Source: Epilithonimonas hungarica (GTDB taxonomy: Bacteria; Bacteroidota; Bacteroidia; Flavobacteriales; Weeksellaceae). From it: a stretch of DNA of 64,000 nt. Both the position numbers and the translations under genes were made by a program. Below the pieces are notes generated by a model that saw nothing but the letters and a program-made list of their open reading frames with translations, searched no databases and was not told where the DNA came from. The stretch covers positions 868,001 to 932,000 of the forward strand of contig NZ_FNBH01000002.1 of NCBI RefSeq assembly GCF_900102265.1. The letters are read 5' to 3'. Every line of letters starts with the position of its first letter. Within the stretch, counting starts at the first letter, position 1. Positions 17,642 through 25,476 of this stretch are shown in pieces.

Positions 17642-18514
17642 TTAATTCCTCTTATCATTTCCCCAAAGCAGTTTTTGGCGAATTGTTTCGTAGAAGCTGA
17701 AATTTTTAGGTTTGATCAAAAATAATGAAAAGTCTGCTTTTTCTATTAAAATTTCGCTGCCCACTTCCATATGATAAAGTCGCGAATCCAAAGCCAAAGT
17801 ATATTCCGGAACACGGCTTTTTACAATCAGTTTTATTTTCGCATCGTCTTTTACAATTAATGGACGAACATTCAGATTATGAGGGGCAATCGGCGTGATG
17901 ACGAAATTATCATTCGCAGGAGAAATAATCGGTCCTCCACAACTTAGTGAATAAGCCGTAGAACCAGTTGGCGTGGAAACAATCAATCCATCGCCCCAGA
18001 AAACATTTAGGAATTCTTCGTTGATGTAAGATTCCACGGTAATCATCGAGGTTGTTTCTTTTCTTGAAAGGCTGACATCGTTAAGCGCAAAAGGAAAATC
18101 GATATTGGAATTACTGTCCGTTGTGATTTTAATTACAGAACGCTCACTGATGTTATAGTTTTTCTCAAGAATGATAGAATCCAATTCATCGAAGATCTGG
18201 TCTTTCCTGAAATTTGCCAAGAATCCCAATCGTCCTGTATTAACACCAATAATCGGAATCTCAAGGTCTTGAATAAACGTCAGCGCATTAAGAATCGTTC
18301 CATCTCCACCGAAACTGAAAACGATGTTGACATTCTTATTTTTAAGTTCCTCTTTACAGGAAAAAGTATCAAATTCTTTGGAAAAATTGAGTTTCTCCGC
18401 CATTTCCGAATGAAGAACCACGGAAACATCCCTAAGCGCCAATTCAGAAATAAACTTATTGAGATACAAAAACGTATCAAGGTCCTTTTTTTGAGAATAG
18501 ATAGCTGCCTTCAT
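17642..18514 (-). CDS. nadK: NAD kinase
   Basis: The 290-residue protein phosphorylates NAD to NADP. It has the diagnostic GGDGT at residues 69-73, NTGRLGFLANF, and the second signature GSTAYSLSCGGPI with the nearby NDVSLSR. It ends normally at about 290 residues. Three bases separate it from the CBS-domain gene upstream, so the two form an operon. Confidence 0.96.
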   Translation of the reverse strand: MKAAIYSQKKDLDTFLYLNKFISELALRDVSVVLHSEMAEKLNFSKEFDTFSCKEELKNKNVNIVFSFGGDGTILNALTFIQDLEIPIIGVNTGRLGFLANFRKDQIFDELDSIILEKNYNISERSVIKITTDSNSNIDFPFALNDVSLSRKETTSMITVESYINEEFLNVFWGDGLIVSTPTGSTAYSLSCGGPIISPANDNFVITPIAPHNLNVRPLIVKDDAKIKLIVKSRVPEYTLALDSRLYHMEVGSEILIEKADFSLFLIKPKNFSFYETIRQKLLWGNDKRN

Positions 18515-18517
18515 AAA

Positions 18518-19171
18518 TTATATTTCCAAAAATTTCTGGAAGAATCCAAATCGGTCTTTCAGCAGCTCCTCTTTCTCATCGTCATAATGCTTGTTGATAA
18601 CATTATAACCATATCTTTCAAAGGTCTCGTCTATCGAACTTAGATTTTCATTACTGATTTTAAGCGTAATCTCTATGCTATCTTCTTTTATCGCACTGAT
18701 GAAAGTTCCATAGATCTTCGCATTGTTACTTTCTACGATTTGAGAGATCTCTGTCATAGAGTAATGTAAACCAGTGGTTTGAATCGTAAGGATTGCACCA
18801 TTCTCAGAAAACAACGGATATTTTGAAAACTCATTGAAGATATCGTCGCAGGAGATGTAACCCAAATATTTTTCCTCTTTTGAAATCACCGGAACTACAT
18901 TCGCATTGAAAGTATGGAAAAGCTTGATACTATCCAGCAGACTGCTGTCTTCTATGATTGCAAAACGCTCATAATGGATATTGAGGCTATCCAGCTTTCC
19001 TTCCGGGCTATCCTCCAGGAAAGACTGGCTGAGACCTCCAAGGAAAACGCCTTTGCTTACTATAAAAACATGGGAATGACCAAACTCCTTTGCAACCTCA
19101 GAAGCCTCTTCTATAGAATCTCTGTTGCTGAAAGCAGGGTAATCTTTGGAAATGTAGTCTTTTATAAACAT
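18518..19171 (-). CDS. CBS-domain pair protein with C-terminal ACT-like region
   Basis: The 217-residue protein has two CBS motifs (about residues 1-120; the second is VVPVISKEEKYLGYISCDDI). A C-terminal part (about 125-190) beginning GAILTIQTTG, with alternating strands and helices, looks like an ACT-type fold. Such proteins sense adenine nucleotides or amino acids. The tight link to nadK (3-base gap) suggests a role tied to nucleotide or NAD status, which is inference. Confidence 0.8.
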   Translation of the reverse strand: MFIKDYISKDYPAFSNRDSIEEASEVAKEFGHSHVFIVSKGVFLGGLSQSFLEDSPEGKLDSLNIHYERFAIIEDSSLLDSIKLFHTFNANVVPVISKEEKYLGYISCDDIFNEFSKYPLFSENGAILTIQTTGLHYSMTEISQIVESNNAKIYGTFISAIKEDSIEITLKISNENLSSIDETFERYGYNVINKHYDDEKEELLKDRFGFFQKFLEI

Positions 19172-19241
19172 TATGCTAATTTACAAAAAATCCTTGGCCA
19201 TAAAAGATTTTAAAAAATTTTATAAATTTTCATAAAAAGTA

Positions 19242-19352
19242 TTGCATCGTATCAAACAAAAAATATATCTTTGTCGCCTTTCATTTTTACTTTTTATTAG
19301 ATTTATTTCAAACTGCAGCACTTCATTGTGTTTGCAGTTTTTATTTTTTAAT
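19242..19352 (+). ncRNA. Candidate small RNA between the CBS gene and the SpoU methyltransferase gene
   Basis: TATCTTTG at 19266-19273 matches TAnnTTTG, and TTG at 19242-19244 is correctly spaced (21 bases). About 35 bases after the expected start, a hairpin (AAACTGCA 19310-19317 with TGCAGTTT 19333-19340, inner CAC/GTG) is followed by TTATTTTTT. No ATG lies between promoter and terminator, and both flanking genes are on the minus strand. The predicted RNA is about 70 bases. The terminator U-run overlaps the stop codon of the convergent gene. Confidence 0.5.
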
Positions 19353-19880
19353 TCCAATATTTTTCGCAAACTCCCAAATCACAATTCCGCCACAGACACT
19401 TACATTAAGAGAATGCTTGGTTCCGAGTTGAGGAATTTCAAGGAAAATATCAATATTATTTAAGGCTTCATCAGAGATTCCATCTACTTCATTTCCGAGG
19501 ATCAAGGCATATTTTTTTCTCGGATCAATTTCAAAATCAGAGATCAATTGACTTGTTGAAGTTTGTTCTATGCCGATAATATTGAAATTATCCTTCTTGA
19601 GATTATCGATGGCTGTATTGATATTCTCTTCAAAGATCCAATCCACACTTTCCGTTGCGCCAAGCGCAGCCTTGTGAATTTCGCGATGAGGTGGTTGAGG
19701 TGTGATCCCGCAAAGAACAATCTTCTCTACCAAAAATGCATCCGCAGTTCGGAAAATAGCACCGACATTGTGCATACTTCTCACACTGTCGAGAATGACA
19801 ACTAACGGTATCTTTACCGTTTTCTTGAAAGTTTCTACATCGATCCTTCCGAGTTCTTCTAGTTTCAGTTTCTTTGTCAA
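19341..19880 (-). CDS. TrmH/SpoU family RNA methyltransferase
   Basis: The 179-residue protein has the SPOUT knot motifs: VILDSVRSMHNVGAIFRTAD, ALILGNEVDGIS and IPQLGTKHSLNVSVCGGIV. It lacks the extra N-terminal substrate-binding domain of RlmB. It should 2'-O-methylate a tRNA or rRNA ribose; the exact target cannot be told. Two bases separate it from the bestrophin gene upstream, so they share a transcript. Confidence 0.9.
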   Translation of the reverse strand: MTKKLKLEELGRIDVETFKKTVKIPLVVILDSVRSMHNVGAIFRTADAFLVEKIVLCGITPQPPHREIHKAALGATESVDWIFEENINTAIDNLKKDNFNIIGIEQTSTSQLISDFEIDPRKKYALILGNEVDGISDEALNNIDIFLEIPQLGTKHSLNVSVCGGIVIWEFAKNIGIKK

Positions 19881-19882
19881 AA

Positions 19883-20764
19883 TCAGGCTTTATTTAAAAT
19901 TAGATCAATATTTCTTTCGATATTTTGTGCGATAGATTCCATCGGGATATCATTCTCATCATTATTGAATGGGTCCTCTATTTCTTCCGCAATCAGCTCC
20001 AGACTCATCAATACATAATACACAAACATCGTAATCGGAATCATAAAAAATCCAAGATTAACAACATTTGCAATCGGAAGTGCTAAGACATAGAAAACAA
20101 TAAATTTCTTGATGAAAGATGAATAGGAATAAGGAATCGGAGTATTTTTAATTCTTTCGCATCCACCACAAACATCCATAAAACCAGAAAGCTGAGTATC
20201 CAGAAACAACATTTCCGTATCCGATATTTTATTCTCCTTTTTAAGCTGATACAATTTTTTGGTCAACAAGAAAATCAATTCCGCCGGAGCGTGATGTTTC
20301 AATTCTTTTTTCAAATCTGTAAAATCCTCATCCAGGACCAATCTTGTAGACTCTTTGGAAAGATGGGTTGCAAGCAAATGAGGAAAAAACTTAAGGTAAC
20401 GTGCGATCTGAGTTTTGGATTTAACATCTTTATCATCCAAGATACTACTCACTTTAATCATAAAATTTCTGCTGTCATTAACGAGTTTTCCCCAAAGTTT
20501 ACGACCTTCCCACCATCTATCATAAGCTGTATTGGTCCTGAAAACCAACAACAAGGACAAAACAAACCCCAGTAGGGAATGGATCATCCCAACGTTAATT
20601 ACAGACGATTTAGAATTCAAATGCAGATGTTCCACCTCCAAATAATAGATCCCGTAAGAATAAACTCCTACAAGCAGCATTGTGGGAAAAAGAATACTTA
20701 AAGTATCAGACTTGTGAAGACTGATAAGGATTTTCAGGAAATTTTTTGTGTTGTAAGCGCGCAT
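19883..20764 (-). CDS. bestrophin family (UPF0187) membrane channel protein
   Basis: The 293-residue protein has the bestrophin signatures. These include FRTNTAYDRWWEGRKLWGKLVNDSRNF in two consecutive blocks (about residues 81-107), two pairs of membrane helices and the C-terminal EEIEDPFNNDENDIP acidic cluster. Bacterial bestrophins are pentameric cation channels. It is the first gene of a two-gene unit with the methyltransferase. Confidence 0.9.
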   Translation of the reverse strand: MRAYNTKNFLKILISLHKSDTLSILFPTMLLVGVYSYGIYYLEVEHLHLNSKSSVINVGMIHSLLGFVLSLLLVFRTNTAYDRWWEGRKLWGKLVNDSRNFMIKVSSILDDKDVKSKTQIARYLKFFPHLLATHLSKESTRLVLDEDFTDLKKELKHHAPAELIFLLTKKLYQLKKENKISDTEMLFLDTQLSGFMDVCGGCERIKNTPIPYSYSSFIKKFIVFYVLALPIANVVNLGFFMIPITMFVYYVLMSLELIAEEIEDPFNNDENDIPMESIAQNIERNIDLILNKA

Positions 20765-20850
20765 ACAAAAACATTTGACAACAAAGATAAAATATTATTC
20801 CAAGGCTTCTGCTTCAACAATTCATTATCGTAAAAAGCACACCTAATAAA

Positions 20851-20965
20851 AACCACATAGCCACATAGAATATGCACTTTTTAATTCAAAAAAAAAGGAC
20901 AAATAGAATTAAATCTAAGTCTATTTATTCTGAAAATATTTCAGAAACTATGTGTCTATGTGGTT
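20851..20965. repeat. AACCACATAG-type long palindrome
   Basis: AACCACATAGCCACATAG (20851-20868) and CTATGTGTCTATGTGGTT (20948-20965) are 18-base arms with one mismatch, 79 bases apart. A second copy is at 52506-52590. The right arm supplies spurious in-frame ATG codons to the gene downstream. Confidence 0.85.
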
Positions 20966-21041
20966 ACAAATTATTTTAATTAAAGTTTTAAAACCGTTTC
21001 TGAAAATTATTTCTAAATTTAAGGTTTTAAAAAACCAATCG

Positions 21042-22574
21042 ATGTCCAATAAAGAGAAATTTATCACCGACCTCAATGCAAAATATAACCCGAAAGGCGA
21101 ACATATCATCCTGGGAAAAGGAATGCTTGATGGCGAAGTTGTAACGGAAGTCAACGTTTCGATTCCTTTGAAAACCGTTAACAGACACGGATTAATTGCC
21201 GGAGCAACCGGAACCGGAAAAACCAAAACACTTCAGGTCTTCGTGGAGCAATTGTCTCATGCGGGAATCCCTACTTTAGTAATGGACATCAAAGGTGACC
21301 TTTCCGGAATTGCTGAAGCTGGGATAGAAAATGAGAATATCAAAGACCGATATTCTAAAACCCAACTGCCATATTCGCCGCAGAGTTTCCCTGTAGAATT
21401 GATGACGATCTCGGGAGCAAAAGGTGTGAAACTAAGAGCGACAGTTTTGGAATTCGGACCGATCTTGTTGAGCAAGATACTTGGACTGAATGACACGCAG
21501 CAAAGCATCATGTCGATCGTTTTCAAATATTGTGATGACAAAGCTCTGCCTTTGGTGGATTTGCAGGATCTGAAAAAAGTGCTGCAATATGTGACCGACA
21601 ACCCGATTGGCAAGAAAGAATTGGCTGATAATTACGGTTCGATTGCGCCTGCATCTTTGGGAGCGATCCTCAGAAGTATTGTCGCAATGGAACAACAAGG
21701 CGCTTCTACTTTCTTTGGGGAACCAAGTTTTGATGTCGAAGATCTGTTAAAAACCAGGGATGGGAAAGGCGTTGTCAATATTTTCCGAGTGGATGACATT
21801 CAGAATAAGCCAAATCTATTTTCAACATTTATGCTTTCATTATTTGCTGAGATCTATATGACTTTTCCCGAGGAAGGCGACAGCGGAAGGCCAAAACTGG
21901 TCCTGTTCATCGATGAAGCACATTTGATTTTCAACGAGGCTTCAAAAGCGTTGTTGTCTCAAATCGAAACGATGGTCAAATTGATTCGTTCCAAAGGCAT
22001 CGGGATTTATTTTATCACTCAGATTCCAGGCGATGTCCCGGAAAATATATTGAGTCAGTTGGGCTTGAAAATCCAGCATGCTTTGAGGGGCTTCACAGCT
22101 AAAGACAGAAAAGAAATTGACAAAGCGGTAGAAAATTATCCAATCACCGAATTTTATAAAGCGAATGAACTCATCCAAAATCTTGGAATTGGAGAAGCTT
22201 TTGTAACAGCTCTGGACGAAAAGGGAATTCCAACGCCTTTAGTTCAAACCTACTTGATTTCTCCTGAAAGCCGGATGGATATTTTGACCTCATCAGAAAT
22301 CGATGAATTGACGAACAATTCTTCATTAGTCAGAAAATACGAGCAGACAATCGATAAAGAAAGTGCTTATGAAATCCTTAATAAAAGAATCGAAGAACAT
22401 ACACAAACCGTGATTCCTGCACCAACAAGAGGAAGAACAGCCCAGCCAAAAGAAGAACCGGGAATGTTTGAACAAGTCATCGAAAGCCGAGCCGGAAAAA
22501 CATTTTTGAATACTTTAGCAAGAGAAGGTGCAAAGTTTATTTTGGGAATGTTCAGTATGAAAAAACGGAGATAA
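21042..22574 (+). CDS. HerA-like helicase, DUF853 family
   Basis: I place the start at ATG 21042 (510 residues), because earlier in-frame starts at 20952-20958 lie in a palindromic repeat. The P-loop ATPase has Walker A GATGTGKT at 54-61 and Walker B VLFIDE around 287-292. It also has the HerA-type arginine region KIQHALRGFTAKDRK. The protein is the DUF853 type, related to HerA hexameric DNA translocases. Its substrate is unknown; no NurA-type nuclease lies next to it. It is followed by a DUF3667 gene 25 bases downstream. Confidence 0.87.
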   Translation: MSNKEKFITDLNAKYNPKGEHIILGKGMLDGEVVTEVNVSIPLKTVNRHGLIAGATGTGKTKTLQVFVEQLSHAGIPTLVMDIKGDLSGIAEAGIENENIKDRYSKTQLPYSPQSFPVELMTISGAKGVKLRATVLEFGPILLSKILGLNDTQQSIMSIVFKYCDDKALPLVDLQDLKKVLQYVTDNPIGKKELADNYGSIAPASLGAILRSIVAMEQQGASTFFGEPSFDVEDLLKTRDGKGVVNIFRVDDIQNKPNLFSTFMLSLFAEIYMTFPEEGDSGRPKLVLFIDEAHLIFNEASKALLSQIETMVKLIRSKGIGIYFITQIPGDVPENILSQLGLKIQHALRGFTAKDRKEIDKAVENYPITEFYKANELIQNLGIGEAFVTALDEKGIPTPLVQTYLISPESRMDILTSSEIDELTNNSSLVRKYEQTIDKESAYEILNKRIEEHTQTVIPAPTRGRTAQPKEEPGMFEQVIESRAGKTFLNTLAREGAKFILGMFSMKKRR

Positions 22575-22599
22575 AAAAATTAATAATCAAGAAATAGAA

Positions 22600-23394
22600 A
22601 TGGCTGAAAATTGTCAAAATTGTAATGAAGTTATCACGGCAAGTTTTTGTGGAAACTGTGGCCAGAAGAAGTATAAAAGAATTGACAGAAAATATATTTG
22701 GGATGAAATTCAATATACTTTTCTTCATACAAACAAGGGATTTCTTTATTCTGTAAAAAACATCATTAAAAACCCAGGCAAGACAGCCCGAGAGTTCATT
22801 GATGGAAATAGAGTTAATCATTACAAGCCGATTTTGCTAGCTTTTGTTTTGAGTGGTATTTCGACATTTATTTCATTCAAAATCATCGGATTGAGCAAAA
22901 TATTGAATCAGTTCTACTCTGAGAGAAAAGTTAGCTCGCAGTTTATGAATGATTATACTACTTTTTTCAATAGTTATAATTCTATCATAATGCTATTATT
23001 AATTCCACTATTTGCCTTATTCACAAAGTTGGCTTTTAGAAAATGGGGACATAATTATTATGAACACGTAGTTCTAAATGCTTATGTGCTTTGTTTTTAT
23101 ACTCTTTTCAGCATTATTATCACATATCCAATTATGTATTTGGTAAAGGACAATCCGAATTACTTAATAAATGTAACAAGTCTTTCAATGGTGGCCACTC
23201 CTTTTATGCTGTTTTGGTTTTTCAAAGAATTTTATCCTAATAAACCAGTAAAAAGTATTATCATGCGTATTTTTTTACTGATAATTTATATGATTATTGG
23301 TTTCTTTTTGCTTTTAATTCTAGTTTTTATTTTAGGATTGGGATACGCAAAATTGATAGGACCAGAAGCTTTGGAATATTTTAGACCGAAATAA
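22600..23394 (+). CDS. DUF3667 zinc-ribbon membrane protein
   Basis: The 264-residue protein starts with a zinc ribbon (Cys5, Cys8, Cys17, Cys20 in CQNC and CGNCG). The DUF3667 signature FLHTNKGFLYSVKNIIKNPG and FIDGNRVNHYKPI follows, then five or so hydrophobic membrane helices. This family is common in Bacteroidota and uncharacterised. It is cotranscribed with its neighbours to judge by spacing (25 bases upstream, 16 to the next ATG). Confidence 0.88.
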   Translation: MAENCQNCNEVITASFCGNCGQKKYKRIDRKYIWDEIQYTFLHTNKGFLYSVKNIIKNPGKTAREFIDGNRVNHYKPILLAFVLSGISTFISFKIIGLSKILNQFYSERKVSSQFMNDYTTFFNSYNSIIMLLLIPLFALFTKLAFRKWGHNYYEHVVLNAYVLCFYTLFSIIITYPIMYLVKDNPNYLINVTSLSMVATPFMLFWFFKEFYPNKPVKSIIMRIFLLIIYMIIGFFLLLILVFILGLGYAKLIGPEALEYFRPK

Positions 23395-23410
23395 TTTAAA
23401 ATTATTGATT

Positions 23411-23797
23411 ATGAAAACAATAGCATTTTTATATTTTTTAGGATTCAGTTTACTTAATCTGATGATGGACGTTATTAATAACAAATTTTCATTTTTTGAC
23501 GTTATCTTGGTCGTAATATTTACATTAGCCTTCTTTATCAAGAAAAAATGGTTTTCACAGATAATTGGAAGTGTTTTTGTTTTAATTAGTCTTTTTGTGT
23601 TTTTTTCTGTTTTTCTTTCTCACGTAAAAGGTATGCAGACTGACCATTTAAATGACACATGGACTTACTTGATGGGATACTTATTAAGTATAATTACATT
23701 ATTTTTTAGTCTGATTCTAATTGGTTTCTTAAATATTAATTCCATTTTTGTAGAACGAAAAAATGTAGATGTACACGGTAATAGACATAGAAAGTAA
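23411..23797 (+). CDS. small membrane protein of unknown function
   Basis: The open frame begins with TTG at 23405; the ATG at 23411 is preferred and gives 128 residues. Four hydrophobic segments cover most of the protein and no catalytic motif is visible. Its last 29 bases overlap the start of the exonuclease gene in another frame. I do not recognise the family. Confidence 0.6.
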   Translation: MKTIAFLYFLGFSLLNLMMDVINNKFSFFDVILVVIFTLAFFIKKKWFSQIIGSVFVLISLFVFFSVFLSHVKGMQTDHLNDTWTYLMGYLLSIITLFFSLILIGFLNINSIFVERKNVDVHGNRHRK

Positions 23798-24995
23798 TGG
23801 AGCGCCTTTCCGCAAGGAAAGTATTATAGAGATCGCCATCTATCGTTTTGATGGCCACGAGATTACAGACCAGTTTATCTCACTCGTGAATCCCGAGGAT
23901 GAGATTTCCAGTTTTGTACAAAAATTGACCGGAATTACCTCAAAAATGGTAATTACTGCTCCGAAATTTCACGAAATCGCAAAACGCGTGGTTGAAATCA
24001 CACAGGATTCGACTTTGGTTGGACATAATATCGACTTTGACTACAGAATGCTTCGCCAATCGTTCAAACGCCTTGGTTATGAATTCAAAATCAACACTTT
24101 AGATACAATTCCTTTAGCCAAAAAATTGATCCCTGATGAGAAAAGTTATTCGTTGAGCAAACTTTGCAAATCCATTGGGATTCCTTTGAGCGAAGCGCAT
24201 CGTGCAAGTGGTGATGCCAGAGCGACTTTAGATTTATTTAAATTACTGATAATCAAAGACAATAACAACGAAATAATCCAGTCACAACAGGAAGAGAATC
24301 ACGCAAAAAATTACATCAACAAAGTACAACTTCTAACCGAAGATCTCCCCAACGAACGAGGAATTCTGTATTTCCAAAACAACGAAGGGAAAATCATCTA
24401 TTCCGACGTTGTTGAAGATTTGTATAAATCCGCGAAAAAAATCTTCGATTCTGATAAAAGTAAGTACAAAAAACTGCAGGACGAAACCGAAAAGATTTCT
24501 TACGAACTGACGGGAACCGACCTCATCGCAAAACTGATGATGCAAAACAAAGGTATCCAGAAAAGGCAACCTTTGACATTCGGTCTGTTTTACAGGAAGA
24601 ACAAATTTATTCTCGAAAAAATCAGAAAAACACAGGAAGAAAAACCGCTGTTGAGATTCAAGAGTTTTACACAAGGTTTGAAAGCTATTAATTACATCAA
24701 ATCCAAAGATGAGCTAAAAGATTTGATTGAATTCACTCAAAAAATAAACCTTAAAAAGAGAAACGAAATCTGGTCCTCATCCGGAAGAACTCTTGGTGAA
24801 AAGTCTTTTTTGGTTTTAGAAAAAGGAAAATTAATCGGATTCGGGTTTTACGAATTGTATCATCAAATCCAGTCTTTGGATAAAATTAAAAAGCTGATGT
24901 TACCGGTTTCGAGATTCACACAAGAGCTTCAAAACGATTTGCAATTGGCACTTTTGAGGAATGAGTTTGAGGTTTCTCTGCTTCCTGAAAAATAA
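23769..24995 (+). CDS. DnaQ-like 3'-5' exonuclease with degenerate GIY-YIG domain
   Basis: The 408-residue protein starts with a DEDDh exonuclease domain. The metal-binding residues are Asp6 and Glu8 in VIDIESNG, Asp91 in GHNIDFDYRM, and His144/Asp149 in HRASGDA. This resembles the epsilon proofreading subunit. Residues about 190-275 align with the UvrC/Cho-type GIY-YIG nuclease found fused to DnaQ in Bacteroidota, but the motif is decayed. GILYF stands for GIYYF, and IYSDVVEDLYKSAKK replaces IYVGKS...R. The nuclease half is therefore probably inactive. The C-terminal 130 residues are unassigned. Confidence 0.85.
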   Translation: MYTVIDIESNGAPFRKESIIEIAIYRFDGHEITDQFISLVNPEDEISSFVQKLTGITSKMVITAPKFHEIAKRVVEITQDSTLVGHNIDFDYRMLRQSFKRLGYEFKINTLDTIPLAKKLIPDEKSYSLSKLCKSIGIPLSEAHRASGDARATLDLFKLLIIKDNNNEIIQSQQEENHAKNYINKVQLLTEDLPNERGILYFQNNEGKIIYSDVVEDLYKSAKKIFDSDKSKYKKLQDETEKISYELTGTDLIAKLMMQNKGIQKRQPLTFGLFYRKNKFILEKIRKTQEEKPLLRFKSFTQGLKAINYIKSKDELKDLIEFTQKINLKKRNEIWSSSGRTLGEKSFLVLEKGKLIGFGFYELYHQIQSLDKIKKLMLPVSRFTQELQNDLQLALLRNEFEVSLLPEK

Positions 24996-25270
24996 TTTAA
25001 GCATAAAATTTTTCAAAGTAAAATCAGTCTTTGTCATTCCGTAGGAATCTCAAATATTGTGGTTAATTGCTAATCTTCTTTGCGAAGCTGCAGCCCGACT
25101 TATCTCAATTTGATAAATTCTTGTTATTTGAATCGATGAACCACTTCGTTAGGTTTGAGCGGAAATCCTTTTTTGCCAACCTTCGAGTTCTATTTAAATG
25201 AAAAATCGTTTGCAAAAAAGATTGGGAGAGGAAGGCGGATTAAGCTGCCCAAAATAAAAATCAACCCAAA
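24996..25270. repeat. Repeat-filled intergenic region before the lysA promoter
   Basis: No gene is seen. A TGTCATTCCGTAGGAATCTCAA unit at 25032-25053 is followed by CCCGACTT (about 25092) and GAGCGGAAATCC (about 25158). GATTGGGAGAGGAAGGCGGA then runs from about 25219 to 25240, ending in GCCCAAAA. Order and orientation match the composite at 10601-10795. Confidence 0.75.
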
Positions 25271-25273
25271 ACA

Positions 25274-25304
25274 TTGCAGGATTTACAGATAAACTCTAAT
25301 TTTG
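25274..25304 (+). promoter_or_regulatory. Promoter of the lysA leader
   Basis: TAATTTTG at 25297-25304 is a consensus -7 element, and TTG at 25274-25276 lies 20 bases upstream as the -33 element. The start would be near 25311, about 15 bases before the leader ORF. Confidence 0.7.
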
Positions 25305-25325
25305 CGAAAAATTTTAACAAAAGCA

Positions 25326-25397
25326 ATGCAATATTTTAAACAAAGCAAAATCGGAAAAAAGGGAGCCGTAAGGTTCTCTAAGGTTTGGAATGTCTAA
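25326..25397 (+). CDS. Putative lysine-rich leader peptide of lysA
   Basis: A 23-codon ORF starts at ATG 25326 and stops at TAA 25395-25397. It begins MQYFKQSKIGKK and contains five Lys codons (25338, 25347, 25356, 25359, 25380), 22% of the peptide. Its stop codon overlaps the 5' strand of a possible antiterminator helix. These features suit ribosome-mediated attenuation in response to charged tRNA-Lys. The peptide has not been seen in any database by me. Confidence 0.6.
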   Translation: MQYFKQSKIGKKGAVRFSKVWNV

Positions 25398-25462
25398 GGA
25401 GTTGCGTGCATAAGATATCTATTGCGGCAGACTCTTTATATAAGAATCTGCCTTTTTATTTT
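25396..25462 (+). promoter_or_regulatory. Lysine attenuator: antiterminator and terminator upstream of lysA
   Basis: Terminator: GGCAGACTCTT (25426-25436) pairs with AAGAATCTGCC (25442-25452), one mismatch, 5-base loop, then TTTTTATTTT. Antiterminator: AAGGAGTTGC (25396-25405) pairs with GCAGACTCTTT (25427-25437), ten base pairs with one bulged G and one G-U. The two share 25427-25436 and exclude each other. A further hairpin inside the leader ORF (GGGAGCC, GTAA loop, GGTTCTC; 25361-25378) may act as a pause structure. Confidence 0.65.
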
Positions 25463-25476
25463 AAAAAATCAAGATT

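Noticed and set aside
20952-21041. N-terminal extension of the HerA-like protein
   Set aside because: The extra 30 residues come from the right arm of a palindromic repeat; the family start matches ATG 21042.
25305-25476. L-box lysine riboswitch upstream of lysA
   Set aside because: The leader is too short and lacks the conserved L-box core; the attenuator reading explains more of the sequence.
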